From: Erythrobacter sp. WG
GTDB taxonomy: Bacteria > Pseudomonadota > Alphaproteobacteria > Sphingomonadales > Sphingomonadaceae
Length of the DNA stretch: 46,118 nucleotides
Direction: 5' to 3'
NCBI RefSeq assembly: GCF_026586795.1
Contig: NZ_JAPFGY010000013.1
Coordinates: 45,001 to 91,118 of the forward strand
Of this stretch, positions 25,608-33,367 are shown one piece after another. The notes below the pieces were generated by a model that saw nothing but the letters and a program-made list of their open reading frames with translations, searched no databases and was not told where the DNA came from. The position numbers were made by a program, and so were the translations under genes. Within the stretch, counting starts at the first letter, position 1. Each line of letters starts with the position of its first letter.

Positions 25608-26663
25608 ATGAAGACCATCAAGGGCCCTGCCATCTTCCTTGCCCAGTTCGCCGGCGACGCCGCTCCCTACAACAGCCTCGAGGCCATCGCCGACTGGGTA
25701 GCGGGGATGGGCTACAAGGGCATCCAGATACCCAGCTGGGACGCGCGCCTGTTCGATCTCGCGCTGGCGGCGGAAAGCCAGACCTATTGCGACGAGATCA
25801 CCGGGATGCTTGCCGACAAGGGCCTCGCGATCACCGAGCTTTCGACGCATCTTCAGGGGCAACTCGTGGCAGTCCACCCCGCTTTCGACGCGCAGTTCGA
25901 CGGCTTCGCCCCGCCCGAGGTTCACGGCAACCCCAAGGCGCGGCAGGAATGGGCGGTGGCCCAAGTCAAGAACGCCGCGATCGCCAGCCGGCGGCTCGGC
26001 CTCACCGCCCATGCGACCTTCTCGGGCGCGCTCGCCTGGCCCTATTTCTACCCCTGGCCTGCGCGCCCGGCGGGGCTGGTGGAGGACGCCTTCGACGAAC
26101 TCGCCCGGCGCTGGAAGCCGATCCTCGACGTGTTCGACGATAACGGGGTCGATGCCGCATACGAGATCCACCCCGGCGAGGACCTCCACGACGGCGTGAC
26201 CTTCGAGATGTTCCTCGAGCGGGTCGGCAACCACCCGCGCGCCAACATCCTCTACGATCCCAGCCACTTCGTGCTGCAACAGCTCGATTACCTTGCCTAT
26301 CTCGACATCTACCACGAACGCATCAAGTGCTTCCACGTCAAGGACGCCGAGTTCCGCCCCAACGGGCGCAGCGGGGTCTATGGCGGCTACCAGTCGTGGG
26401 TCGATCGGCCCGGCCGGTTCCGCAGCCTCGGTGACGGTCAGGTCGATTTCCCGGCGATCTTCAGCAAGATGGCCGCCAACGATTTCGGCGGCTGGGCGGT
26501 GCTGGAGTGGGAATGCGCGCTCAAGCACCCCGAACAGGGCGCCGCAGAGGGCGCGCCCTTCATCGCCCGCCACATCATCCGCGTCACCGAACACGCCTTC
26601 GACGACTTCGCCGCGGGCGGCGCGGACCGCGCGCTCAACCGCAAGCTGATGGGCATCGACTGA
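25608..26663 (+). CDS. Sugar phosphate isomerase/epimerase-family TIM-barrel protein
   Basis: A 351-aa AP-endonuclease-2-like TIM barrel. Probable metal ligands are the Glu of AYEIHPGED, the Asp of LYDPSHFVL, the His of CFHVKDAE and the Glu of LEWECALK. It is longer than hydroxypyruvate isomerase and lacks the HGKFY motif seen in the two deglycosidase alpha genes, so it is not called an alpha subunit. Its pairing with a Gfo/Idh/MocA gene is common in keto-sugar and inositol-type catabolism. It probably isomerises or epimerises the keto sugar. The ATG was placed at 25608 after AGAGGA. Confidence 0.82.
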   Translation: MKTIKGPAIFLAQFAGDAAPYNSLEAIADWVAGMGYKGIQIPSWDARLFDLALAAESQTYCDEITGMLADKGLAITELSTHLQGQLVAVHPAFDAQFDGFAPPEVHGNPKARQEWAVAQVKNAAIASRRLGLTAHATFSGALAWPYFYPWPARPAGLVEDAFDELARRWKPILDVFDDNGVDAAYEIHPGEDLHDGVTFEMFLERVGNHPRANILYDPSHFVLQQLDYLAYLDIYHERIKCFHVKDAEFRPNGRSGVYGGYQSWVDRPGRFRSLGDGQVDFPAIFSKMAANDFGGWAVLEWECALKHPEQGAAEGAPFIARHIIRVTEHAFDDFAAGGADRALNRKLMGID

Positions 26664-26685
26664 CGCCCGCCAGCTTCGACGCGCA

Positions 26686-26723
26686 CAAAAAAGGCCGCCG
26701 GGGAGAGGGTCCGGCGGCCTTTT
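26686..26723. terminator. Bidirectional terminator between convergent operons
   Basis: A run of A, then GGCCGCCGG (26693-26701), a 9-nt loop, CCGGCGGCC (26711-26719) and TTTT. The A-run on one side and T-run on the other allow it to end transcription from both the 24478 and the 28159 operons. Confidence 0.9.
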
Positions 26724-26747
26724 CCGTTGCTGCGTGGCCGACGCTTG

Positions 26748-27122
26748 TCAGGCGGCCAGCGCAAGCTCCTTGGAGGCGGTCATGGTCGGCACGAAGGGCA
26801 GGTAGGAGATGCGCTTGCGGACCGAGACCGTCACCTTGTGCGGGCCGGGCGCGAGATTAGCGCCGAGCACGGTGATCAGCGCCTTCTCGCCGAAGTTCCA
26901 GCGATTGTCGTAGCAGGTTTCCATCTCGTCGAGCGTGTAGGTCGTGCCCCGCACGGTGAAGCGCACCGCCTCGCGCGGGTAGCTTTCGCCGTCGACGGTG
27001 ACGGCGATGTTCTCGACCATCGACAGGCCGAGGCCGCGGTAGTAGGGCAGGCGGGCTTCCAGCGCGAAGCCCCCTTCGACAGCGACGAGGCTGCCGGCGA
27101 CGATCATCTTGTGGTCCATCAT
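26748..27122 (-). CDS. C-glycoside deglycosidase beta-subunit-like protein (DUF6379/CGDB family), pair 2
   Basis: A 124-aa predicted beta-rich protein without a signal peptide. It resembles CarC/DgpC-type small subunits, with LPYYRGLGLSMVENIAVTVDG (about residues 25-45) and ISYLPFVPTM near the C terminus. It is related to, but clearly different from, the pair 1 beta protein. The known function is to complete the active site of the alpha TIM barrel. It starts 14 nt after the alpha stop, with GAGGAG upstream of the first of two consecutive ATG codons. Here alpha comes before beta, the reverse of pair 1. Confidence 0.82.
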   Translation of the reverse strand: MMDHKMIVAGSLVAVEGGFALEARLPYYRGLGLSMVENIAVTVDGESYPREAVRFTVRGTTYTLDEMETCYDNRWNFGEKALITVLGANLAPGPHKVTVSVRKRISYLPFVPTMTASKELALAA

Positions 27123-27136
27123 GGCGCTTGGTCTCC

Positions 27137-28159
27137 TCAGGCCGCGAGCGGGGTTTTCAGGGCGGGCGTCTCGGTCTCGCCGATCAGACGGGCGAGCATC
27201 ACCTGCTGGCGCCGGACCTGCTCGACCGAATCCGGCTCCTCGGCGTCCTCGATCCAGCGGTTGCCTTCGTATTCGGAGCAGATGTAGCCCTCGTAGCCGC
27301 CCTGGTTCAGCACCCGCACGATCTCGTCGTAGGGGATGCTCTCGTCGACGTAGTCGGCGTTCACCTCATAGAACTTGCCGTGGATGTTGTGGATGCGCGG
27401 CATGTAGTCGAGCATCCGCTTGGGCTCGAACGCGGCGTTGTGGCGCAGGGTCTCGGCCATCGCGATCGCGGGCCCGGTACCGCCCAGTTCCTGCACGCCG
27501 AGGATCACATATTCCGACAGAACGCGGTCCTCGTAGGCCTTGACGATGTAGTCGGCGATGTCCTTGGGCACGCCGAGACGCATGAACTTCTCCTTCCACA
27601 CGCGCGGGAAGGCGTGGAGGAACATCCCCATGTCGGGCAGGAAGCCCAGCGCATCCGAGCCCGATTTCTCGAAGGCTTCGGCATGGCGGATGATCCACGG
27701 GTGGTCGAAGTGCAGCGGGGCGTGGACCTCGATCAAAATCTTGATGCCCTTCTCCTCGGCATAGGGCGCGGCGGCGACCAGCACCTCAGGCGCGATCGAG
27801 ACCAGCGCGCGGATATACTTCATGCCCAGAAGGGCGCCGAAGTCGATGTCCTTGCGCACGCTCGCGACCTGCTCCTCGAAGGGCATCGGGCGGCCTTTGT
27901 AGCGCTTGTAGTCGAGCATGAAATCGTGGCTGATCCCGATCCCACCGTAGCGCTTCATGCTGTCATGGAAGGCGGCGATGTCGGCATTGTCGACGCCGCA
28001 TTCGGGCCAGCCCCAGAAGGACTGCTCGCCGATCACCTCGATCCCGTTGGCGCCGAGCTCGCACGAGATGCGGATGCAGTCGTCGCGGGTCAGGGTGCCG
28101 TCGAAGGTGTCGTTCTGGAAGGAATAGAGGCTCACGCCCCGCTTGATCTTGCTTGTCAT
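27137..28159 (-). CDS. C-glycoside deglycosidase alpha-subunit-like TIM-barrel protein, pair 2
   Basis: A 340-aa TIM barrel of the xylose-isomerase-like fold. The start has GVSLYSF (residues 8-14). Probable metal ligands are E144 in IEVHAP, D176 in FLPDMG, H260 in HNIHGKFYE and E296/E298 in SEYEGN, all matching pair 1. In characterised deglycosidases these residues hold Mn and the adjacent histidine helps cleave the C-C bond of a 3-keto C-glycoside. Overall similarity to pair 1 is modest, so the two pairs probably differ in substrate (for example 6-C versus 8-C flavone glycosides, or glucose versus xylose). Operator E lies about 80 nt upstream of the start. Confidence 0.83.
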   Translation of the reverse strand: MTSKIKRGVSLYSFQNDTFDGTLTRDDCIRISCELGANGIEVIGEQSFWGWPECGVDNADIAAFHDSMKRYGGIGISHDFMLDYKRYKGRPMPFEEQVASVRKDIDFGALLGMKYIRALVSIAPEVLVAAAPYAEEKGIKILIEVHAPLHFDHPWIIRHAEAFEKSGSDALGFLPDMGMFLHAFPRVWKEKFMRLGVPKDIADYIVKAYEDRVLSEYVILGVQELGGTGPAIAMAETLRHNAAFEPKRMLDYMPRIHNIHGKFYEVNADYVDESIPYDEIVRVLNQGGYEGYICSEYEGNRWIEDAEEPDSVEQVRRQQVMLARLIGETETPALKTPLAA

Positions 28160-28239
28160 TCTACCCTCTCCACGTGTGGGTTCTCGTCGGTCGGAGCCGG
28201 GATCGCTGGCGCGAATCCGGCTCCTGGGGCGGCGCCCTA

Positions 28240-28259
28240 ATTAGAATTTACATTCTTAT
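28240..28259. promoter_or_regulatory. Palindromic operator, site E
   Basis: ATTAGAA-TTTACA-TTCTTAT matches 13 of 14 arm positions. It serves the leftward alpha2/beta2 operon. A possible -35 (TTGACG, minus strand, 28273-28278) lies just upstream. Confidence 0.75.
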
Positions 28260-28301
28260 AGATCGGCCGGCGCGTCAACCCCTCAACCGCAGCTTGACAG
28301 A

Positions 28302-28321
28302 ATTAGAATTATCATATTGAT
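28302..28321. promoter_or_regulatory. Palindromic operator, site F
   Basis: ATTAGAA-TTATCA-TATTGAT has an intact left arm and 4 of 7 right-arm bases. A perfect -35 TTGACA (28294-28299, plus strand) is directly upstream, so the site lies within the core promoter of the DoxX-NTF2-Hyi operon. Its centre is 62 bp from that of site E. Confidence 0.6.
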
Positions 28322-28349
28322 ATAGCCTCGGGGCGAGGGGAGAGGACAG

Positions 28350-28757
28350 ATGCTGCTGCAACGGCTGATCACGCTTGCCGCCTTGCCGGCGGCAACGCTG
28401 CTCGCGGCGTTCTTCGCCTTCGTCGGCGCGCACAAGGCCTTCTCGCCGCTCGCGGAGCTTGCGCAGCACCGGGTGTGGACCCTCGCCCTGCCGGAATGGG
28501 CAGGGCGCATCGTCGGCTGGAGCGAGCTGCTGCTGGCTGGCGGGCTGCTGGCGATCTGGCTGCCGGCGGGCCGGGGCCTCGCACGCGGCGCGGCGCTGCT
28601 GCTGATCGCCAACCAGCTCGTCGCGGCCCTCGTCCACGGCGCGCGCGGCGAGGTCGTTGCCCTTCCGCAGAACGCCGTGCTCGTCGGCCTGCTCGCGCTC
28701 GTCGCGCTCGCCGCACATCTTCGACAAGGACAGCACGCCTTGGGAGACACGCAATGA
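28350..28757 (+). CDS. DoxX-like integral membrane protein
   Basis: A 135-aa hydrophobic protein with about four transmembrane segments (roughly residues 8-28, 50-70, 76-95 and 103-122) of the DoxX-like type. These small proteins are often associated with quinone or thiol redox at the membrane, but no reaction can be assigned. It is the first gene of an operon under operator F and its stop overlaps the next start as ATGA. Confidence 0.65.
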   Translation: MLLQRLITLAALPAATLLAAFFAFVGAHKAFSPLAELAQHRVWTLALPEWAGRIVGWSELLLAGGLLAIWLPAGRGLARGAALLLIANQLVAALVHGARGEVVALPQNAVLVGLLALVALAAHLRQGQHALGDTQ

Positions 28758-29596
28758 CTGTCAGGAACACCTTGCTGGCCGCTGCCGCCGGCGTCGCCGT
28801 CATGGCGCTCGCACCGTCCGGCGCCGCCCTCGCCCAGAGCGCCGACCAGCGCGTCGCGGCGCTCGAGAGGGAGGTCGAGGCGCTGCGCCGCACCGCCGCC
28901 GCCGCGCAGGACCGCGCGCGGGTGGAGAACCTCTTCTCCCGCTACATGTACCTGCACAACGCCTTTCGCGACACCGACATCATCCCGCTGTGGGCCAAGA
29001 AAGGCACGCCCGACGTGCGCTCGCAATATTCGAACCTCGGCGTCTACACCGACTGGGACAAGATCATGTCCTACCACCAGGGCCGCCCCGCGCCGCGCGG
29101 CAAGCTGGTGATGCATTACGTCACCACCCCGGTCATCGAGATCGCCGGTGACGGCCAGACCGCCAAGGGCCTGTGGATCGTCAACGGCCTCGAATCCGGC
29201 CTCGTCGATCCCGAGCACGCCAAGACCATGCCGGCCTGGATGTTCGAGAAGGAGATGGTGGGCGGCAAGAAGGTGTGGATGCACAACGTCTATCTCAAAT
29301 ACGGCGTCGACTTCATCAAGCAGGACGGCGAGTGGAAGATCTGGCACTTCCACTGCTTCGAGGTCGCCCGCGCGCCCTACGGCATGGGCTGGATTCCCTT
29401 CGCGGCGGCCGCCCAGGACGATGCCTTCAACGTCGATCTCATGTACGTGGGCGAGGACGGCAAGCCGGTCTTCATGCCGCCGGTCGATGGCCCCGCGACG
29501 GTGCTGGGCAACATGTACCGCACCGACACGCCGCAGCGGCTCGAGGCGCGCCCGCCCGAGCCCTACCGCACCTTCAGCGAAACCTTCGCCTACTGA
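28754..29596 (+). CDS. Exported NTF2/SnoaL-like protein of unknown activity
   Basis: A 280-aa protein. It has a signal peptide (hydrophobic residues about 6-27, AxA-type end at ALAQ), then a short coiled-coil-like heptad stretch (DQRVAALEREVEALRR), then an NTF2/SnoaL-like domain beginning at VENLFSRYMYLHN. Aromatic and histidine-rich segments such as WKIWHFHCFEV follow. The family contains cyclases, isomerases and lyases that use a cone-shaped pocket. It is co-regulated with glycoside oxidation and deglycosylation genes and is predicted to be periplasmic, so it may act on the oxidised glycoside before uptake; this is inference. The ATG at 28754 overlaps the DoxX stop. Confidence 0.7.
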   Translation: MTVRNTLLAAAAGVAVMALAPSGAALAQSADQRVAALEREVEALRRTAAAAQDRARVENLFSRYMYLHNAFRDTDIIPLWAKKGTPDVRSQYSNLGVYTDWDKIMSYHQGRPAPRGKLVMHYVTTPVIEIAGDGQTAKGLWIVNGLESGLVDPEHAKTMPAWMFEKEMVGGKKVWMHNVYLKYGVDFIKQDGEWKIWHFHCFEVARAPYGMGWIPFAAAAQDDAFNVDLMYVGEDGKPVFMPPVDGPATVLGNMYRTDTPQRLEARPPEPYRTFSETFAY

Positions 29597-29621
29597 TCCC
29601 CCGAACCGAAAGACCCAAGCG

Positions 29622-30395
29622 ATGCCCTTCGAACTCAGCGTCAATCTCGAATACATGTTCCACGAAGCGGGCGAGCGGTTGAAAGACCGCATGGCGGCCG
29701 CGGCCGCTGCGGGGTTCCGCAAGGTGGAGATCTTCACCACCGCCAACCGCGACGTGCCGAGCCTCAAGGCGGCGCTGGCCGAGACCGGATGCGAACTGCT
29801 CGCCACCGTCACCGACCCGCGCATCGCGCTGGTGATGGCCGACCAGCACCACCGGTTCCGCGAGATGTTCGCCCAGGCGGCGGCCGAGGCGGCGGAACTG
29901 GGGGCGAGCAACATCGTGGTGCCTTCGGGCATTGCCGTGCCCTACATGAAGCGCCCGGCGCAGCTCGATATCGTGGCGGGGGCCATCGCCAGCGTGGTCG
30001 ATATGGCGGCGGCGCATGGCCTCACCATCCTGCTCGAACCGGTCAACACCCGGGTCGATCACCCCGGCGTGCTGTTCGGGATGACCGAGGATGCCGTCGG
30101 CGTGATCGAACGGATCGGCAGCCCGCAGGTCAAGCTGCTCTACGACCTCTACCATTCGATCACCGAACGCGAGGACCCGCGCACGGTGTTGCCGAAGGTG
30201 GCGCATCTGGTTGGTCATATCCAGATCGCCGATGCGCCGGGGCGGGGCGAGCCGGGCACCGGTGCGATCGATTGGCCCGCGATGCTCGAACTGATCGCAA
30301 GCGTCGGCTACACCGGCCCGCTCGGCCTTGAACTGACCCCGACGGGCGCGGACACGGCAGCGGCGCTGGCGCATGTCCGCGCGCTCGCCGCCTGA
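29622..30395 (+). CDS. Hydroxypyruvate isomerase-like TIM-barrel protein
   Basis: A 257-aa protein matching the length of hydroxypyruvate isomerase (Hyi) and related sugar epimerases. The SVNLEYMFHE start and the probable metal ligands E in LLEPVNTR, D in LLYDLYHS, the IQIAD segment and E in LGLELTP fit the family. It may isomerise a small keto acid or keto sugar from the pathway. It is the last gene of its operon, 25 nt after the NTF2-like gene, and is followed by a strong terminator. Confidence 0.82.
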   Translation: MPFELSVNLEYMFHEAGERLKDRMAAAAAAGFRKVEIFTTANRDVPSLKAALAETGCELLATVTDPRIALVMADQHHRFREMFAQAAAEAAELGASNIVVPSGIAVPYMKRPAQLDIVAGAIASVVDMAAAHGLTILLEPVNTRVDHPGVLFGMTEDAVGVIERIGSPQVKLLYDLYHSITEREDPRTVLPKVAHLVGHIQIADAPGRGEPGTGAIDWPAMLELIASVGYTGPLGLELTPTGADTAAALAHVRALAA

Positions 30396-30423
30396 GCCCG
30401 AGCGCACAACCGTCTCCTCACCT

Positions 30424-30449
30424 GGGGTGCCCGCGGGGCACCCCTTTTT
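30424..30449 (+). terminator. Rho-independent terminator after the hyi-like gene
   Basis: GGGGTGCCC-GCG-GGGCACCCC is a perfect 9-bp stem followed by TTTTTG. It separates the rightward operon from the convergent ThuA-like gene. Confidence 0.92.
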
Positions 30450-30455
30450 GTTTCC

Positions 30456-31391
30456 TCAGTAGTCCTTGGCCTCTTCGAGCACCGGCAGCGTGACCTTGCC
30501 GGTCGCCGCCCATTCGGTGCCGCGCAGGATCAGCGTCTGGAGCGGCTGGAAGTGCAGGCTCACCTCGTCGTGGCCGAGCGTGATCGCAAACACCCGCCCC
30601 TTGCCGTAGTCCTGCACCCACAGCTGCGGATGATCGGCGTCGATCCCCTTCATCGCCTTGAGCTTCTCGGGCGTGTAGGCCTCCTTCGGATATTTGGGGC
30701 CGGTAAGCTTGGGATCATAGGCCGCCGCCGCGTCGTGCGCGGTGCCCAGCACCCGGATCTTCGCGTCGGGCGCGAAGGCCATGTTGGTGTACATATCGTC
30801 GTTGTAGGTCCACACGAACTCGCGCAGGCCCTGCGTGATCGGGTGGCCGCGGTCGATCAGCCGGACGGTGAAGGCCCCCGGCGGCGCGCGGCGGCTGGTG
30901 CCGGGCTCCATCACCGCGCCGATCAGCTTCTTGTATTCGGGGATGTCGCGGCCCCAGGTGAAGCTCGAATGGTAGGCGACCAGCCCGCCGCCCTCGCGCA
31001 CATAGGCATAGAGCGCTTCGAAGGCTTGCGGCGACCAGATCTCCTGCACCGGATCGGCATAATTCCAGCGGCTCGAATAGTTGAGCAGCACGACGTCATA
31101 GGCCTCGAGCATTGCGAGCGTGCCGTGGTCGAAATCCTCCACCACCCGCACATCGAAGCGGCCGCCGTCCTGCATCAGCGTGCGCAGCATATTGTTCACG
31201 CCGGTCCAATCGTGCTCGTAGCTGTTGCGCCCCGAGATGATCAACACCTTCAGGCGCTTTTCCGCCGGGTTCACCGGGATCGCGACGCGCTGCACGGTTT
31301 CGGGCGGGCGATAGGGCACGGTGACGATCACCTGCGCGGCGGCGGTGCCGGCGGTGAGGATCAGGGCGGCGGCGATGGTCTTGCGCATCAT
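30456..31391 (-). CDS. Exported ThuA-like domain protein
   Basis: A 311-aa protein with a signal peptide (MMRKTIAAALILTAGTAAAQ) and a ThuA-like, glutamine-amidotransferase-type fold. The KVLIISGRNSYEHDW segment (about residues 48-62), GGGLVAYHSSF (about 135-143) and the final GRVFAITLGHD (about 265-275) are typical. ThuA and ThuB are required for trehalose use through 3-ketotrehalose in rhizobia, and ThuA-like domains are frequent in keto-sugar loci. The export signal places this one in the periplasm. The start overlaps the stop of the upstream transporter by 4 nt. Confidence 0.82.
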   Translation of the reverse strand: MMRKTIAAALILTAGTAAAQVIVTVPYRPPETVQRVAIPVNPAEKRLKVLIISGRNSYEHDWTGVNNMLRTLMQDGGRFDVRVVEDFDHGTLAMLEAYDVVLLNYSSRWNYADPVQEIWSPQAFEALYAYVREGGGLVAYHSSFTWGRDIPEYKKLIGAVMEPGTSRRAPPGAFTVRLIDRGHPITQGLREFVWTYNDDMYTNMAFAPDAKIRVLGTAHDAAAAYDPKLTGPKYPKEAYTPEKLKAMKGIDADHPQLWVQDYGKGRVFAITLGHDEVSLHFQPLQTLILRGTEWAATGKVTLPVLEEAKDY

Positions 31392-32731
31392 GCGGCTCCT
31401 TCGAGGGTGAGGTGGATGTGCGGTGCCCGGGATGCGGCGGCGCGCGGCCAGGCGAGCACGATGCCGACCTGCGCGAGCAGCAGCGCGACCGTGCCGCCGT
31501 AATAGGTCCAGCGGATCGCCTCGCGCGCGGCATCGCTGACCGCGTCGGGCACGTAACCGCTCGCGGCGAGAACGAAGGCGACGCCCGCTGTGCCCAGGGC
31601 CATGCCGACCTTGGTCGAGAGGCTCACGCCCGCCGACAGCAACCCTTCGCGGCGCGAACCGTGGAGCGCCTCGTGGTGGTCGACCGCCTCGGCACACATG
31701 GTGAAGGCCGCGGTCGTCGTGATCGAGGTGGCAAGGCAGGCCGCCACATAGACCGCGAGGAACAGCGGCGGGGCGCCTTCGAGGAGCGGCAGCAGCGCAA
31801 ACAGCGCCGCCGCCAGCCCGAGCGCGCCCGCGCTCCCCAGCCGGATGCCGGTCCGCGCGAGGATCGGCGGTGCGACGAAGGCAGAGAGCAGCAGGGTTCC
31901 CGCGACAGCCGGGAGCATGATCCCGATCATCCAGGGTGCGCGCATCACCTCGATCGCGAAATAGGCGGTGATCGCCATCATCCCGCCGAAGCGGATGAAG
32001 TAGGTGAAGCAGAACAAGAACGAGATGACCCATGCCCGGTTGCGCAGCATCCGCCCGATCTCCGGAAGGATCGGGAAACGCGCCGGCGCCTCGTCCACCA
32101 CCCGTTCCCGGCAATTGCGGAACAGCGCGAGGATGCACAGCAGCGACAGCACGCCGAACATCGCCGCCGCGGCGAGATAGCCGTCCGGCTGCTTCTCGCC
32201 CCCGAAAGCCGTGAGGATCGGCTGCACCGCCGCCGTGCCCAGCACCACGCCGACCGAGGTCCCGAAGGAGCGCATCCCGCTGAGCTTCAGCCGCTCGTCC
32301 CGGTCCGCCGTCATCATCGGCATCATCGCCGTGTAGGGGATCGCGCCGAAGCTCATCAGGATGCCGAGCGCCTTGAAGGTGACGAAGGCATAGGCGAGCT
32401 GCGCGCCCTGGCTCCAGCCCTCGGGCACCGCGAAGACCGCGACCGAAAGCAGCGCATAAGGAAGCGCGGTGAACAGGAAATAGGGCCGGGTGCGCCCCCA
32501 GCGCGAGCGGGTGCGGTCGACCGCGATCCCCACCCCCATGTCGATCACCGCATCGAGCAGGCGCGCGACGAGGAAGATCGTGCCGACCGCCGCCGCCGGC
32601 AGGCCCACGACGTTGACATAGTAGAGCAGCAGGAAGCCGCTCGCCATGTTGTAGGGCAGGCTGTAGCCCATGTCGCCGAAGCCGTAGCTGAGCTTCTCGG
32701 ACAGGCGCAGACGATCAGCGCTCATGGTCAT
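31388..32731 (-). CDS. GPH-family sugar:cation symporter, MFS superfamily
   Basis: A 447-aa, roughly 12-TM permease. SEKLSYGFGDMGYSLPYNM at the N terminus and ARLLDAVIDMGVGIAVDRTRSRWGRTRPY (about residues 57-85) are GPH signatures. It probably carries a glycoside, keto-glycoside or pentose into the cell. The ATG at 32731 was chosen because GGGAGAGAGA precedes it; the ATG two codons later is an alternative, and the one at 32752 lies before the ribosome-binding region. The gene overlaps the ThuA gene by 4 nt and may be in the same transcript as the two genes upstream (93-nt gap). Confidence 0.85.
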   Translation of the reverse strand: MTMSADRLRLSEKLSYGFGDMGYSLPYNMASGFLLLYYVNVVGLPAAAVGTIFLVARLLDAVIDMGVGIAVDRTRSRWGRTRPYFLFTALPYALLSVAVFAVPEGWSQGAQLAYAFVTFKALGILMSFGAIPYTAMMPMMTADRDERLKLSGMRSFGTSVGVVLGTAAVQPILTAFGGEKQPDGYLAAAAMFGVLSLLCILALFRNCRERVVDEAPARFPILPEIGRMLRNRAWVISFLFCFTYFIRFGGMMAITAYFAIEVMRAPWMIGIMLPAVAGTLLLSAFVAPPILARTGIRLGSAGALGLAAALFALLPLLEGAPPLFLAVYVAACLATSITTTAAFTMCAEAVDHHEALHGSRREGLLSAGVSLSTKVGMALGTAGVAFVLAASGYVPDAVSDAAREAIRWTYYGGTVALLLAQVGIVLAWPRAAASRAPHIHLTLEGAA

Positions 32732-32823
32732 TCTCTCTCCCATGTGCGGCACCGAGCGGCCTTGCCGGCCTGGATCGCCTGGCGGGCACCGGCCCGCTAT
32801 TTGTTATCGTTCAATGGCTCCGG

Positions 32824-33363
32824 TCACGCCGGTGCGGCCACGAAGTCCGCCCCCGCTCCGTAGAAGCGCACGAGGCCGTCGCGGTCGTCGGCGGCCGTCA
32901 CCATCACGCACAGCTGCACCCCGAAGCGCAGCGGCAGCGGGGCGGGCAGGGCGATCTCGGTGAGCTGGCGGTCGTTCTCCGGGCAGAAGGGGCGGAACGC
33001 GGGCGCGGGCTCGAAGGGCACCGGCACCGCGGGCGGCACCTGCATCCGCCCGGTCAGCTCGATCCGGTCCATGCCCCCGTGCTGCACCGTCATCCAGCCG
33101 ATCGCGGCACCCTCGCCTGTCTCCCACAGGAGGCTCGCCGAGGCGAGCGCGAGCCGCTCGCCGCCCAGCTCCACGGTCGTCGGCAGCGGCCAGTGGAACC
33201 ACACCGCCTTGCCCGCCCGCACGCAAAAGCTGGCGAAGAAACCGCGATAGAAGCCGCGCCCTTCGGACCATGCCGCATCGTCGACGATCCCGAGGTATTC
33301 GGGGCCGCATTCCTGCGCCACCACGGCGGCGGCCGGGACCCAGTGCCGGGCGATGACGGTCAT
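32824..33363 (-). CDS. Protein of unknown function, 179 aa
   Basis: I do not recognise this protein. It is 179 aa, soluble, without a signal peptide or membrane segment, and rich in alternating hydrophobic residues that suggest beta strands. Notable segments are YRGFFASFCVRAGKAVWFHWPLP (about residues 39-61, cited here only by its ends) and FRPFCPENDRQLTEI. The middle, with WETGEGAAIGWMTV, looks like a small sandwich or jelly roll. It starts 4 nt after the stop of the thioredoxin-like gene, with which it is surely co-transcribed under operator G. Its size and strand pattern recall an accessory subunit, but no homology to the beta subunits is visible. Confidence 0.65.
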   Translation of the reverse strand: MTVIARHWVPAAAVVAQECGPEYLGIVDDAAWSEGRGFYRGFFASFCVRAGKAVWFHWPLPTTVELGGERLALASASLLWETGEGAAIGWMTVQHGGMDRIELTGRMQVPPAVPVPFEPAPAFRPFCPENDRQLTEIALPAPLPLRFGVQLCVMVTAADDRDGLVRFYGAGADFVAAPA

Positions 33364-33367
33364 GGCC

